Assembly: GCA_027451905.1 (NCBI GenBank)
Contig: DAIDHV010000003.1
Location: 408,192 to 472,191 of the forward strand
Source: Armatimonadota bacterium
GTDB lineage: Bacteria; Armatimonadota; Fimbriimonadia; Fimbriimonadales; Fimbriimonadaceae
Reading direction: 5' to 3'
Length of the DNA stretch: 64,000 bases
Both the position numbers and the translations under genes were made by a program. Under the pieces are notes generated by a model. The model did not search any database. It had not been told where the DNA came from and saw nothing but the letters and a program-made list of their open reading frames with translations. Of the stretch, positions 35,518-44,398 are shown piece after piece. How positions within the stretch are numbered: position 1 is the stretch's first letter; each line of letters begins with the position of its first letter.

Positions 35518-35777
35518 AGAATGGACTTTTTGACCTGTTGTGTGATGGCTCGGGCCCAAGTGCCTGGTACCCATAATATGATCGGTATTCAATGTCTGTA
35601 TTGACTTCCTATTGTCGTGAACTGCGTGGCAAAGTTTAGAGGGGCTAGCCCTGTATACTTCGGTGCGGCCTACGCGTATTGTAGTGATTTTGAAAGTCGT
35701 TCTACTCGGATTGGAACTCTTTGCCACTGTTAGAGCTGGGTGCCATCCAGAGGAGTCAAGACTCTTTGCAAGCGGAA
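35518..35777. other. Gene-free stretch
   Basis: 260 nt between the rplE terminator and the 3' end of the GH2 gene. I see no coding frame, tRNA or clear repeat in it. Confidence 0.5.
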
Positions 35778-38171
35778 TTAGTCATGGAGGGTAGCAGCGC
35801 CGGGCTTCTTACCTGGACTGGTGGCTACGAGGCTAATCTGACCGTGCTTTAGGTTCGATTGGATCATAAAGCTTGCAATTCCGTTTTGAGTTTTCATGAC
35901 GGAAGGGCCAATCAAATGAGCAGGACCACGGACACTTAAATGAACAGGAACTCCGTTTTCAAAACAGTCTGTTCCGGCCCTATCCTTAAGCTGAACATAC
36001 ACAAAAACTGCATCGGCTCCGTCTGCCTTAAGAGCCACTCCCCGCAGATTAGTCTTAATGTGCAAGGCAGTTGGCGCCTTAGGGGTTCGGATAAGCTCCT
36101 TGGCAATGATCTTCCCGTTACGGTAGGCAACCGCTTCTAAAGAGCCGGGGTGGTATGGAACCTTCTTGAATGTAAAAGGAGGGTGGACCAAGTGCTTAGC
36201 GTTGCCACCATCCCACGGATTGCCGCCTTGATCATAGTTGCCATAGGGCGTATCCGGACCACTGTCGGGCCGCTGATTGGCAATAAACTTGCCATTAAGG
36301 TAGAGCTTGACCCGATCTCCGTTAGAAAACACAACCACTTTGCAGGGTGATTGGCGAGGTGTCCATTGGTTGGCAATGAATACCATCGGCTTTGCCACAT
36401 ATTGAGATTGAAAGAACTTATAGATGTATCGGGGAATTCTAAAAACGTCTGCCATTCCACTGTGTTCGGTTGTGGGGTCGTAGCCTCGATGGTAGTCGTA
36501 CATCACCCAGGTGCCATCTCCCATCGTCCATGGCCATTGACCGCGGTTGCGGTTGTGGCTCCAGGCAAAGTTCCATGCCTCTTGCAGTTGACCGGTTTCT
36601 CCGCTGCTCATCGGCTGCCGCGAGGTGCTGTTGGCGCCGCCAAATTCCCAGTCTCCGTACTCTCTGATGTAGCCTGGCTTGTTGGGGGCATCTTGAGGCC
36701 TTTGCTTGGTTTGGTCGTTCCATTGGTTGTAGGGCCAATCCCAAGAAAAGCCATCGGTGTAGTCACTCACCGCGGTCATGTCCGATTCCGTAAATTCAGA
36801 ATGAGCGGCTTTGTACCATTTTTCGGCAACATCTATTCTGGGGTAGGTTTCATTAAGGGCCGATTCCCAAGCAAGGACACAAGGGTGGTTTCGGTGCCAC
36901 CGAATCATATCTTTGATGTCACTTTCTACGCGGTGTTCAAAAATGGGATTGGGATTGTAAAACTGCCATCCCGGAGCGCAAACAATCGCAAAAAGACCAA
37001 GCCGATCACAAGCCTCCATAACCGCTGGTTCTTGGGGATAGTGGCAAAGCCTCACGCAGTTAAATCCGGCATCCTTGATCTCCTCCATATCCCTCAGCGA
37101 GGCGTTGTCGGAAAGGGCGTTCCCGATGTAGGGATATTCTTGGTGACGGTTTGTTCCGATTAGCCGCTCAGGCTTTCCATTAACCAGTAGCCCAAAATTC
37201 CTGGTGAACTTTAGCCGGCGAATGCCAACCAAAATGGACTTTTGATCCATCACCCGAGGGGCAAGAACTTCGGTGGTGAAAGGGTAGAGATCGGGATGAC
37301 TGGGAGACCACAGTCGGGGATGGCTTACCCACATGGATTGGATGAAGGTCTCTTTTGTATTGGGCAATAATAGCTTGAAAACGGTGAGTTTATCATGCCC
37401 GCCTAACTGAAACTTCACTCTGACCTGCTCTGGTTGGGATGTCTGATTTTGGACTTCGGCGCTCATTCTGACAAGCGCCTCATTTTTGGATGCTTTGAGG
37501 CACGAAAAAACAACGCCAGCTCCTCTTGGGGTGTGGCTTAAGAATGGGTTTGTGATGTGAATCTTGTTGGTTACGGTCAGATAAGCGTCTCGATAGAGTC
37601 CGCCGTAGTACAAAAAGTCTAGGTCTTTGGTTGGTTTTCCGGGAGGCACAAGAAGGTTGTCTCGATTATCTAACCGAACCAGAATAACATTTTTGCTCCC
37701 AAAATGAAGGTAAGGAGTTAGGTCTGCCACCACTGGCAAATATCCGCCGGACCTGCCTCCGATGACGTGTCCATTCAAAACTACGGTTGAGATTTGCATT
37801 GCCCCATCTAAGGTGAGGGTCACTTCTTTGTGTCGCCATTGGGCTGGTGCCACAAAGTCCTTGTGGTAAAAGCAGATGCCTTGCCAAGGGCGGTCGACAT
37901 GCAGCCGCTCCACGCGGGAAGTATTGGGCAAGGTCACGCTTTTGAACTGCAATTTGCCAGAATTAATCTCGCTGGATAGAACCGGAGCTGCCTGATCAAG
38001 GCTGAAGTTTTGATCTCGGGAATGCCAGGCTTCGGCTCGTTGAAGTTCCTTGGCAGTTAGCCTAGCCTTTGACCAGTTTCTGTTAAAATCAACCACACTT
38101 CGTGGGGTGGCATGATTGGGCATCAGTAACAAAATTGAAAGAAGTCCGGCTACACTCATAATCCAGTTCAA
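35778..38171 (-). CDS. Secreted glycoside hydrolase family 2 (beta-galactosidase-like)
   Basis: A 797-residue enzyme with a short hydrophobic N-terminus (IMSVAGLLSILLLMP). Layout is GH2: sugar-binding jelly roll (~50-220, RPWQGICFYHKDF; LNGHVIGGRSGGYLP), Ig-like domain (~220-330), then the TIM barrel with HPCVLAWESALNETYP (acid/base Glu after Asn) and IREYGDWEFGG (nucleophile Glu), and C-terminal Ig-like domains (VKLYLNGKF). It hydrolyses beta-linked galactosides, glucuronides or mannosides; the exact sugar cannot be read. GH2 members of this size with WESALNE suggest beta-galactosidase. The 3' end is convergent with the ribosomal cluster. Confidence 0.85.
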   Translation of the reverse strand: MNWIMSVAGLLSILLLMPNHATPRSVVDFNRNWSKARLTAKELQRAEAWHSRDQNFSLDQAAPVLSSEINSGKLQFKSVTLPNTSRVERLHVDRPWQGICFYHKDFVAPAQWRHKEVTLTLDGAMQISTVVLNGHVIGGRSGGYLPVVADLTPYLHFGSKNVILVRLDNRDNLLVPPGKPTKDLDFLYYGGLYRDAYLTVTNKIHITNPFLSHTPRGAGVVFSCLKASKNEALVRMSAEVQNQTSQPEQVRVKFQLGGHDKLTVFKLLLPNTKETFIQSMWVSHPRLWSPSHPDLYPFTTEVLAPRVMDQKSILVGIRRLKFTRNFGLLVNGKPERLIGTNRHQEYPYIGNALSDNASLRDMEEIKDAGFNCVRLCHYPQEPAVMEACDRLGLFAIVCAPGWQFYNPNPIFEHRVESDIKDMIRWHRNHPCVLAWESALNETYPRIDVAEKWYKAAHSEFTESDMTAVSDYTDGFSWDWPYNQWNDQTKQRPQDAPNKPGYIREYGDWEFGGANSTSRQPMSSGETGQLQEAWNFAWSHNRNRGQWPWTMGDGTWVMYDYHRGYDPTTEHSGMADVFRIPRYIYKFFQSQYVAKPMVFIANQWTPRQSPCKVVVFSNGDRVKLYLNGKFIANQRPDSGPDTPYGNYDQGGNPWDGGNAKHLVHPPFTFKKVPYHPGSLEAVAYRNGKIIAKELIRTPKAPTALHIKTNLRGVALKADGADAVFVYVQLKDRAGTDCFENGVPVHLSVRGPAHLIGPSVMKTQNGIASFMIQSNLKHGQISLVATSPGKKPGAATLHD

Positions 38172-38226
38172 GGGCTAAAACCAAGGTTCTGCCATTTTAG
38201 TATAGTCGTCCCCCATATGGAAGTAA

Positions 38227-38261
38227 GAAGGCGCGAAGTCCTCGTGAACTTTCGCGCCTTC
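38227..38261. terminator. Hairpin between the GH2 and PEP-CTERM genes
   Basis: GAAGGCGCGAA (38227-38237) and TTCGCGCCTTC (38251-38261) make a perfect 11-bp stem with a 13-nt loop. It follows the stop of the minus-strand PEP-CTERM gene and precedes the GH2 gene. The T-run is short, so it may act as terminator or mRNA stabiliser. Confidence 0.55.
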
Positions 38262-38291
38262 AGCACTAGGTTTTGGGGTTCAGTGAGTGGC

Positions 38292-39296
38292 TTAGCCTTT
38301 GAAACCAACTGGGCGGCGCCTACGGGCCAAGAAGGGAAGAATGGCAACTCCTAAGAATCCCAGTTCAGATGGCTCTGGCACCGATTGGATATTTCCATTA
38401 AAAAGGTCATTATGGAGCTCTCCCCCGCCGACAAGGGAGCCCGCCACCAAAGTTCCGTTAAGCTGACCAGATGAAAAGTTGACATTTGCAAAAGGAGCTA
38501 AGACGGAACCATAGACTCCTACGCCTTGGATGCTCAAAGAGGTGGCTTGGTAGAAATTAAACAGAATATGGCCGTTCTGCAGCCCGCCGACATTGAATCC
38601 TCCCGCAAAGTTGTCGGAAGTGCCGGCAACGTTGATGAGTACGGTGGCCGCGCTTGGCGCGTTGATGATAAAACTGCTCTCCTTGGCAAGCTGGCTTGCA
38701 GAGACGTTAAAGACATCAAAGCTGTTATTGGTTCCGGTTAGGGTTAAAGTTGAGTAGCTCAGGTTCGAGGTTCCGTTGGCGGCGATTGAAGCCCAACTGG
38801 TTGATTTCGACTGGACGGCTGCATCAACCGCGGAGAAGGAAAAAGGAGCCGTGGTTGTTCCCTGATTAATGGTTCCAGAAACCGTGGTATTAGGGTTTGA
38901 GTAACTTGTTCCGTAAACGATGCTTCCCCCCACCGTTCCGTAGTTAGAAAGTGACACCTGACCATTGGAATCAATGTTTCCGGTGACGCTAGGGTTTGAC
39001 AAATTTGCGTTGCTGCCCGTAAAAATGTTGCCATAAACATTGTCACTGGTCAAGGATAATGAACCTCCTACCACAAGCGCATAAGGCTCGTTGACCAAAC
39101 TTTCATTTATGGTTGCAGAAATGGTGGCATTGCCTCCAACTGCATAAGTTCCTTGAACGTCCGTATACTGTGGTGAGGCGTTGCCAATAATGTATCCATT
39201 GAACTGTCCGGCAGTGCCAAGATCATCGGCCATCGCCAGCAGAGGCATGGAAGTGGCAATGAGTGCGAGTGATAAAATTGTGACGCGAGTTTTCAC
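38292..39296 (-). CDS. Choice-of-anchor A family protein with PEP-CTERM sorting signal
   Basis: 334 residues: a signal peptide (MKTRVTILSLALIATSMPLLAMA), then a beta-helix or repeat-rich Gly/Ser/Asn/Thr body (YTDVQGTYAVGGNATIS, LVVGGSLSL, YGNIFTGSNANLS, GVYGSVLAPFANV, NGTLVAGSLVGGG). The C-terminus is VPEPSELGFLGVAILPFLARRRRP: a PEP motif, a hydrophobic span and a basic cluster, which defines a PEP-CTERM/exosortase substrate. The 'NGTLVAGSL' part is typical of the choice-of-anchor A domain. An exosortase is not in the window. Confidence 0.9.
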   Translation of the reverse strand: MKTRVTILSLALIATSMPLLAMADDLGTAGQFNGYIIGNASPQYTDVQGTYAVGGNATISATINESLVNEPYALVVGGSLSLTSDNVYGNIFTGSNANLSNPSVTGNIDSNGQVSLSNYGTVGGSIVYGTSYSNPNTTVSGTINQGTTTAPFSFSAVDAAVQSKSTSWASIAANGTSNLSYSTLTLTGTNNSFDVFNVSASQLAKESSFIINAPSAATVLINVAGTSDNFAGGFNVGGLQNGHILFNFYQATSLSIQGVGVYGSVLAPFANVNFSSGQLNGTLVAGSLVGGGELHNDLFNGNIQSVPEPSELGFLGVAILPFLARRRRPVGFKG

Positions 39297-39513
39297 TCTA
39301 CTTTATTGTTCAATTAGGTTCAAAATGAGACAAGTGCAGACTGATTTTTAACCGTTTATTAATAAGATTGAATAGCGGAATTTTCTTTTTTACAAAGTTA
39401 ATTCTTAAAGGTGTACAGAAGCGCTCAGCAAGAAATGGAAAGAGGGAGCCAATCCTCTGCTCCAAAATGGGTTGGAACACCTCCATTGAAAGGGTTCAAT
39501 ACCCTAATTCAGT

Positions 39514-39519
39514 TATAAT
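39514..39519 (+). promoter_or_regulatory. -10 box (TATAAT) for the ABC permease gene, leaderless-like
   Basis: TATAAT lies 9 nt before the TTG start at 39529. Upstream an inverted repeat GGGTTCAATACCC (39493-39505) covers the -35 zone. No Shine-Dalgarno. The ~230-nt gap from 39297 carries nothing else I can support. Confidence 0.5.
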
Positions 39520-39528
39520 TTTGGAACC

Positions 39529-40335
39529 TTGATTCAAACTTGGAGAGCGGATTTTGCCGTATTCAAAATATGGTTTGAAGACTCCCTTGCCTACGCGGCT
39601 AGCGGAGTGATTTGGGTGTTGACCGATTTTCTGATGGCGGTCACGATGCCGTTTATCTGGATCGCGGCGGCTAAGTCAACCGGAGGAGTCGTGGCAGGCT
39701 TTCCCATTGCTCAGATGGTTTTGTACTACTTGGGCTCGATTGTTTTCACAACATTTATTACCAGCCACATGATGTGGGAAATTGGCAATGAAATCCGAGA
39801 TGGACTCTTTTCGGTCTCCTTAACGCGACCCTATTCTTATTATCGGTTCACATTTTTGCGGGGCCTCGCTTGGCGGATTTTTAGGCCCGTCATTTTCTTG
39901 CCCTTCCTTCTGTTTTTGTTGTTTGTGTTTCGGGGCATATTAATCCATGCCCATGCATACTTTTCTTGGGAACTGGCAGTCAGCATCGTTCTTGGTCATT
40001 TGGTTAGCTTCACCATGGTTATGGCAATGGCCCCCATTGCCTTGTTTACCCAGGAAGCTCTTTCTATTTTTGAACTTTATTACGCACCGATGATGTTTCT
40101 GTCGGGGCAGCTTTTTCCGGTCAGCGCCTTGCCAAATTGGGCTCAAGATGTAGCCAAGGTCTTGCCATTTTATTACACGACGGGGGTTCCCAGTGACGCG
40201 TTTGCAGGTCGGATTCAAGGGCATGCACTTTTCCACGCGATACTTATTCAATTGCTTTGGATCTGTCTCTTCTATCCGTTGGGCAAGCTTGTTTGGAAAA
40301 TGGGCCTCAAGCGGTACACCGGAACCGGTTTATAG
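39529..40335 (+). CDS. ABC-2 type permease
   Basis: 268 residues with six hydrophobic helices and the MWEIGNEIRDGLFSVSLTRP loop typical of DUF990/ABC-2 permeases. These pair with a separate ATPase and a second permease; none lies next to it, so it is probably an orphan of a larger exporter. The TTG start at 39529 is 9 nt after TATAAT, without a Shine-Dalgarno. Substrate unknown. Confidence 0.8.
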   Translation: MIQTWRADFAVFKIWFEDSLAYAASGVIWVLTDFLMAVTMPFIWIAAAKSTGGVVAGFPIAQMVLYYLGSIVFTTFITSHMMWEIGNEIRDGLFSVSLTRPYSYYRFTFLRGLAWRIFRPVIFLPFLLFLLFVFRGILIHAHAYFSWELAVSIVLGHLVSFTMVMAMAPIALFTQEALSIFELYYAPMMFLSGQLFPVSALPNWAQDVAKVLPFYYTTGVPSDAFAGRIQGHALFHAILIQLLWICLFYPLGKLVWKMGLKRYTGTGL

Positions 40336-40375
40336 GCTGACCAACTGCGGGGCAAAATTTGCCCTCTTAATTGCG

Positions 40376-40381
40376 TACACT
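40376..40381 (+). promoter_or_regulatory. -10-like TACACT before the SDR gene
   Basis: TACACT ends 8 nt before GTG 40390; no Shine-Dalgarno. Same arrangement as other leaderless-like starts in this window. Confidence 0.4.
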
Positions 40382-40389
40382 TGATCTAA

Positions 40390-41148
40390 GTGGGTTCAGA
40401 AACAGGACATCAAGGGCATGTGCTCGTAACCGGAGCCGGTCGCGGCATCGGAAAAGCGATCGTCACAAAACTCGCAGAAGAAGGGTGGAAAATTGCCCTC
40501 CATTACAATCGTGATAAGGAAGCGGTCAAAGAGTTGGCTGCTCAATTAGGCAGCGCCGCGCTCGGCATTTATCAGGCAGATTTATCCGACCCATCTCAGA
40601 CGTCTCAGTTATGGAGCATGTCAAATGCCGAAAGACCGTTGGATGCCCTTGTCAACAACGCCGGCATCTACCAGCCGATCCAATTGATGGAGGCAACGGA
40701 TGAGGTGTTTGAAAACAACCTAATGGAGACGTTTGCGGTTAATTTTGAATCTCCATTAAGACTTGCCCGGCTCGCGGCAAGGGATTTTGCGAAGAGGGGT
40801 GGTGGGAAAATCCTTAATGTTGCCAGCCGAGTTGGTTTTAAGGGTGAATCGGGTGCATGTCTGTATTCCGCATCAAAGGCAGCTTTGATTAATTTGACCC
40901 GGAGCCTGGCGGTGGAACTGGCGCCCAAAAACATCAAAGTCTTTGGAATCGCTCCAGGATGGGTGGAAACGGCGATGGCAAGAGAGGGGATGGAAACCCG
41001 TTTGGACTCCATCCTTGCCGACATTCCATTGCGGAGAATGGCAAGCCCCCAGGACTGCGCAGAGGCAGGAGCCTTTTTGCTTTCTCAAGGTGCCGAGTAC
41101 CTCAGCGGGGTTGTGATTGACATCAACGGCGCCAGTTACTTTCATTAA
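40390..41148 (+). CDS. Short-chain dehydrogenase/reductase (FabG-like)
   Basis: 252 residues with the SDR motifs: VTGAGRGIGKAI (NAD(P) binding), NNAG, and the catalytic Ser/Tyr/Lys set (VASRVGF, LYSASKAAL) and VFGIAPGWVETAM. The FabG likeness suggests 3-oxoacyl-ACP reductase, but SDRs are broad and the substrate is not fixed by this sequence. Ends 9 nt before the M16 pair. Confidence 0.85.
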   Translation: MGSETGHQGHVLVTGAGRGIGKAIVTKLAEEGWKIALHYNRDKEAVKELAAQLGSAALGIYQADLSDPSQTSQLWSMSNAERPLDALVNNAGIYQPIQLMEATDEVFENNLMETFAVNFESPLRLARLAARDFAKRGGGKILNVASRVGFKGESGACLYSASKAALINLTRSLAVELAPKNIKVFGIAPGWVETAMAREGMETRLDSILADIPLRRMASPQDCAEAGAFLLSQGAEYLSGVVIDINGASYFH

Positions 41149-41157
41149 ATCTTTGCT

Positions 41158-42339
41158 ATGATTGCCTCTATTCCGCTTCTTGCTGCGATCTCTGCTTGTT
41201 TTTCAGAAAGGATTCAGGAATCTAAGGTGGTTCCTCAATATGCGGTTGAGCAAGAGTCAAACAAAAGCTGGGCCATGGCAAAATCCAATCCAGAGGCGGC
41301 GTTTACAACATTTCATTTGGACTTCAATGCGTTTGGGCTATCAAAGCAGTCAAAGTCCGGCTGTCGGCATTTGTTAGAGCATTTGCTAGCCTATGGAGAA
41401 CACGGAAAACTTGAGTTCAGGTTAGAGTCTGAAGGCGGATTTTTGCTTCTGCGGACCTATCGCGATGATCTTGATATTCAAATTGACCTTCCCAACTCAA
41501 GATGGAAGGATGGCTTTGGGTTCCTTAACGAACTTGTAACGAGCCAAGCGGAGTGGTCGCCACAAAACATTGAAGGAGAAAAACAAACAATAGCCCTAGA
41601 AAAAGGGCTTCTTTCCGATCAGCGCAAGGCTTCAATTGCCGCATGGCAAGGGACCTTTGGCGATCAAGGTGCCGATCCAGTAGGGAATTTGCAGGATCTT
41701 GGGAGAGTCACGTTGACTAACCTATCAAATCTTGCTTCAACCCAATTGACGGCTGACCGAGCCGCGCTCTCGATTGTATCCTCTGCACCGCAAGCTGAAA
41801 TGATGGATCTAGAAAGAGGTTTTCTTTCTAGACTGCCTGTGTCGCCAGTGGATGGAGAGCCCAATCCTCGGAAAATTCAAATCACCAAGAAAAGCCTTTC
41901 TTATCGAGGAGGTGGTAGCGCTCGGGCTTGCGTCATTGCAGGCATGGATAGTTCCAGTTGGTACACAACCCTAGCCGCCGCCCTTGCCATTGCCGGAGAA
42001 TGCAAAGGCGCCTATGTTGATATTGAACCCAGCGTACGACAGGGTGTCATCGTGGTTGGAAGCGAATCGACTGGTGAAGTTGAAAAGGAAATTGATAGCC
42101 TCGACAAAAACGATACGGCAAGACTGTTTATTGTAGGCCGACACTTGCTTCAGCAGTACCTTCGCTTAGAGTGGAGCGGACAGGCGGGCCAGCAAATCAG
42201 AACAATGCTCATGTCTCAGGGGCAAGAGACGTCACTGCCGTTCCTTCTTGATAGAGCCAAAAGGATGAGTTTGGATGACTTTGCCACAAGTTTGAGAATG
42301 TTCTCGCTGGAAAATGGCTGGGAGATTGTCGGTTCATGA
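41158..42339 (+). CDS. M16 peptidase-like protein, active-site subunit
   Basis: 393 residues. A hydrophobic N-terminus precedes the inverted zinc motif HLLEH (in GCRHLLEHLLAYG), the HxxEH of pitrilysin-type peptidases. A downstream acidic helix EGEKQTIALEKGL, ~75 residues later, supplies the third zinc-ligand candidate. The rest is two-domain M16 fold material. Overlaps the next gene by 4 nt (ATGA), which lacks the motif, so the two probably form a heterodimer, as in two-subunit M16 enzymes. The substrate is unknown. Confidence 0.7.
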   Translation: MIASIPLLAAISACFSERIQESKVVPQYAVEQESNKSWAMAKSNPEAAFTTFHLDFNAFGLSKQSKSGCRHLLEHLLAYGEHGKLEFRLESEGGFLLLRTYRDDLDIQIDLPNSRWKDGFGFLNELVTSQAEWSPQNIEGEKQTIALEKGLLSDQRKASIAAWQGTFGDQGADPVGNLQDLGRVTLTNLSNLASTQLTADRAALSIVSSAPQAEMMDLERGFLSRLPVSPVDGEPNPRKIQITKKSLSYRGGGSARACVIAGMDSSSWYTTLAAALAIAGECKGAYVDIEPSVRQGVIVVGSESTGEVEKEIDSLDKNDTARLFIVGRHLLQQYLRLEWSGQAGQQIRTMLMSQGQETSLPFLLDRAKRMSLDDFATSLRMFSLENGWEIVGS

Positions 42340-43520
42340 TTCTGGGTTTAGTTGCCCTATCCGTTTTAATGAGGCTGAATGCCCAAAATCAGCCGTCAGT
42401 TGAGGCAGTTCCTAGCAAGGATCAATCTGCGATTACCGTCGATTTGTTTGTGAGGTTTCGCGGTGGAGGGCCTTTCGACTACGCAATCCAAGAATGCATT
42501 GGCAAGTTGGCCTTCCAGGACACAAGAGATTATGGCTATGCCACTTTGAGAGAATTGACCGATCGAGGCGGACAAAGGATCGAGGAAGAATCAACCCCTG
42601 CTGGCATCCACTTTTGGTTTAAAATACTCGACGCTGATGCAAGCAACGTCGCACCCATCTGTAGAAACCTGGTCTATCATCCCGTTCTCGATGACTCAAG
42701 TCTCAAGGCTGTAGTTGGGGAATTCAAGAGTCGCCGGTGGACTTCACTCCAAAAGGCAGTTTGGCCTTGGAAGTTGCCTTACACCGATATCAGGCTATAC
42801 GATCTAAAACAGGGACTAGCAAGGTTGGCGCAACCTAAAAACCTTTTTGTTACTTTGGCATGCTCGGGCCCATATGCTTATTTGGCGAGTGATGTTCGAA
42901 GTGCCTTAGAAAGACCGACCTCAAGCGAACCGGTCGACTGGAAACCGGATCCCTTGCCATTTGAAAAGAAGAAGTGGAACGATTCCGAGCTGCCAATTTC
43001 ATGGCAAGGTCCATCATCTTTGCCAAACTCAAAAGAGTTTGCCACCAACTATTTGTCTCTCATGATTCTTGGCGGAGGAAAGGGTTCTTTGATTTGGCAA
43101 TCTTGGCGCTTGCATCAACGATGGAGCTACTACCAAGAAGCCGATTTTATTTCAACATCGTTGGGCTTGGCCCCATCTTTGTTCTTGTTCACCAATCAAA
43201 CTGGAGAAGTGACGGTAAGAACAGAGGCGATTGCCGACCTCGAGCAGTTGGCAAGCCACTTAACCGAGCAAGATTTAGCAAGGGCAAAGGCGTTTTCTCA
43301 ATCGGTTCTGCTAAGAGGATTCGGGATGAATCCCCTCCATGCGCTTTCAAAATCTGGACTTGATCCCCTATTTTTGGATAATCTTTGGCGTTCGCTGTGC
43401 GGTAACGATCCTGACTGGGGTGATCTTGACAGGCAGATTCAATCCATTTCGACTGCAGCGGCTAAAGCTAATTTGCTACAATTACTTCACAACTTCTCTT
43501 CACTTGATCCAAAAAAGTAA
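42336..43520 (+). CDS. M16 peptidase-like protein, non-catalytic partner
   Basis: 394 residues, with a hydrophobic start and M16-like secondary structure (FDYAIQECIGKLAFQDTRDYGYATLRELTDRGG). No HxxEH. It is translationally coupled to the upstream active-site gene, consistent with a heterodimer. The residual reading frame continues to a stop at 43520, and is convergent with the nuclease gene. Confidence 0.6.
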   Translation: MILGLVALSVLMRLNAQNQPSVEAVPSKDQSAITVDLFVRFRGGGPFDYAIQECIGKLAFQDTRDYGYATLRELTDRGGQRIEEESTPAGIHFWFKILDADASNVAPICRNLVYHPVLDDSSLKAVVGEFKSRRWTSLQKAVWPWKLPYTDIRLYDLKQGLARLAQPKNLFVTLACSGPYAYLASDVRSALERPTSSEPVDWKPDPLPFEKKKWNDSELPISWQGPSSLPNSKEFATNYLSLMILGGGKGSLIWQSWRLHQRWSYYQEADFISTSLGLAPSLFLFTNQTGEVTVRTEAIADLEQLASHLTEQDLARAKAFSQSVLLRGFGMNPLHALSKSGLDPLFLDNLWRSLCGNDPDWGDLDRQIQSISTAAAKANLLQLLHNFSSLDPKK

Positions 43521-43576
43521 CGTGGCTTGACCCATTCAGGTCGGTTGGTAAAAAATTCCAAAATTTTGAATTGGCT

Positions 43577-44398
43577 TCAGTCTTCTTCTATGCCGGTCTG
43601 TTGATCCTGGTAATGCCGGAAGTTCTCCGCAAAGTCAGGCTCCTTTTTGCAGAGTGACAAAAAATCACAGCGCTCACAAAGGGGCTTTGGGCTCGGTCGG
43701 CGCAAATCGAAGTCTGTCCCAATAATTTCATTTCCAAGCAACTCAATTTGGAACGCGAAGTCTGCCATTTCGTCGTCAGTAAGTTTTGAAGTGGCATTGT
43801 GCCCAGACTTCAAGGCGATAATGGTGCACCTAACGTCGCGATCGGGATACGCTTTTTGGAGCAAGAGCTGATAGATTGCCATGGCAAGATCGTTATGGAC
43901 CTCTTCTTCTAAAACCGTTTCCCTTCCACTTTTGTAGTCAATAATTTCTAAGGAACCGTCTGGGTATTCCTCAATCCGATCAATTCTGCCGCGGAGAACA
44001 AAATTTGGATACTTCCAGACGAGAGTTTTCTCTACAAAAAGAGTCCTCGATTCTTTTTGCCTTGTGACCTCGCGATCCACATATTCCAAGAGGATTTCTT
44101 TGCCTCTTGCCTGAGCTTCTGCCATCTCATCGGCAGATGCATAGCCTTCAGTGACCCAGTTCGACTCTAAGGCGTTCACCGCGTCTTCTGCATTAACCAC
44201 CGAGACATCATTTTGGTCATGAAGTTTTTGTAAAACGGAGTGAAGGGAAGTTCCAAACGAAAAGTAACTTTTGGATCTGATAAACCATTTCCCACGAGAA
44301 TCCACATAGGTCCATTTGTATTTATGATCACAGGCTAGGTAGGTTACGATCTTCGTTGGGCTTAGGGAGGGCAGCCTGGTTGTCATTTTTGTGGTCAT
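43577..44398 (-). CDS. PD-(D/E)XK nuclease of the AddB/Cas4-type, with Fe-S cysteines
   Basis: 273 residues. FVLRGRIDRIEEYPDGSLEIIDYKSGR holds the D...(D)xK active site (Asp, then Asp-Tyr-Lys), and MAIYQLLLQ the Gln/Tyr following helix. Four cysteines can form a 4Fe-4S site: one near the N-terminus (YLACDHKY) and CERCDFLSLC (C-x2-C-x5-C) at the C-terminus, exactly as in AddB and Cas4. No CRISPR genes or array occur in the window, so a general DNA-repair exonuclease (RecB-like) is likelier. Overlaps the histidine kinase gene by 4 nt. Confidence 0.8.
   Translation of the reverse strand: MTTKMTTRLPSLSPTKIVTYLACDHKYKWTYVDSRGKWFIRSKSYFSFGTSLHSVLQKLHDQNDVSVVNAEDAVNALESNWVTEGYASADEMAEAQARGKEILLEYVDREVTRQKESRTLFVEKTLVWKYPNFVLRGRIDRIEEYPDGSLEIIDYKSGRETVLEEEVHNDLAMAIYQLLLQKAYPDRDVRCTIIALKSGHNATSKLTDDEMADFAFQIELLGNEIIGTDFDLRRPSPKPLCERCDFLSLCKKEPDFAENFRHYQDQQTGIEED

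Noticed and set aside
35518..35777. rpsN (S14) or other spc gene after rplE
   Set aside because: No frame in this stretch encodes a zinc-ribbon or other ribosomal protein signature; a terminator precedes it.
43577..44398. Cas4 and a CRISPR locus
   Set aside because: The Cas4-like cysteine pattern is shared with AddB and RecB-type nucleases; no repeat-spacer array or other cas gene is in the window.
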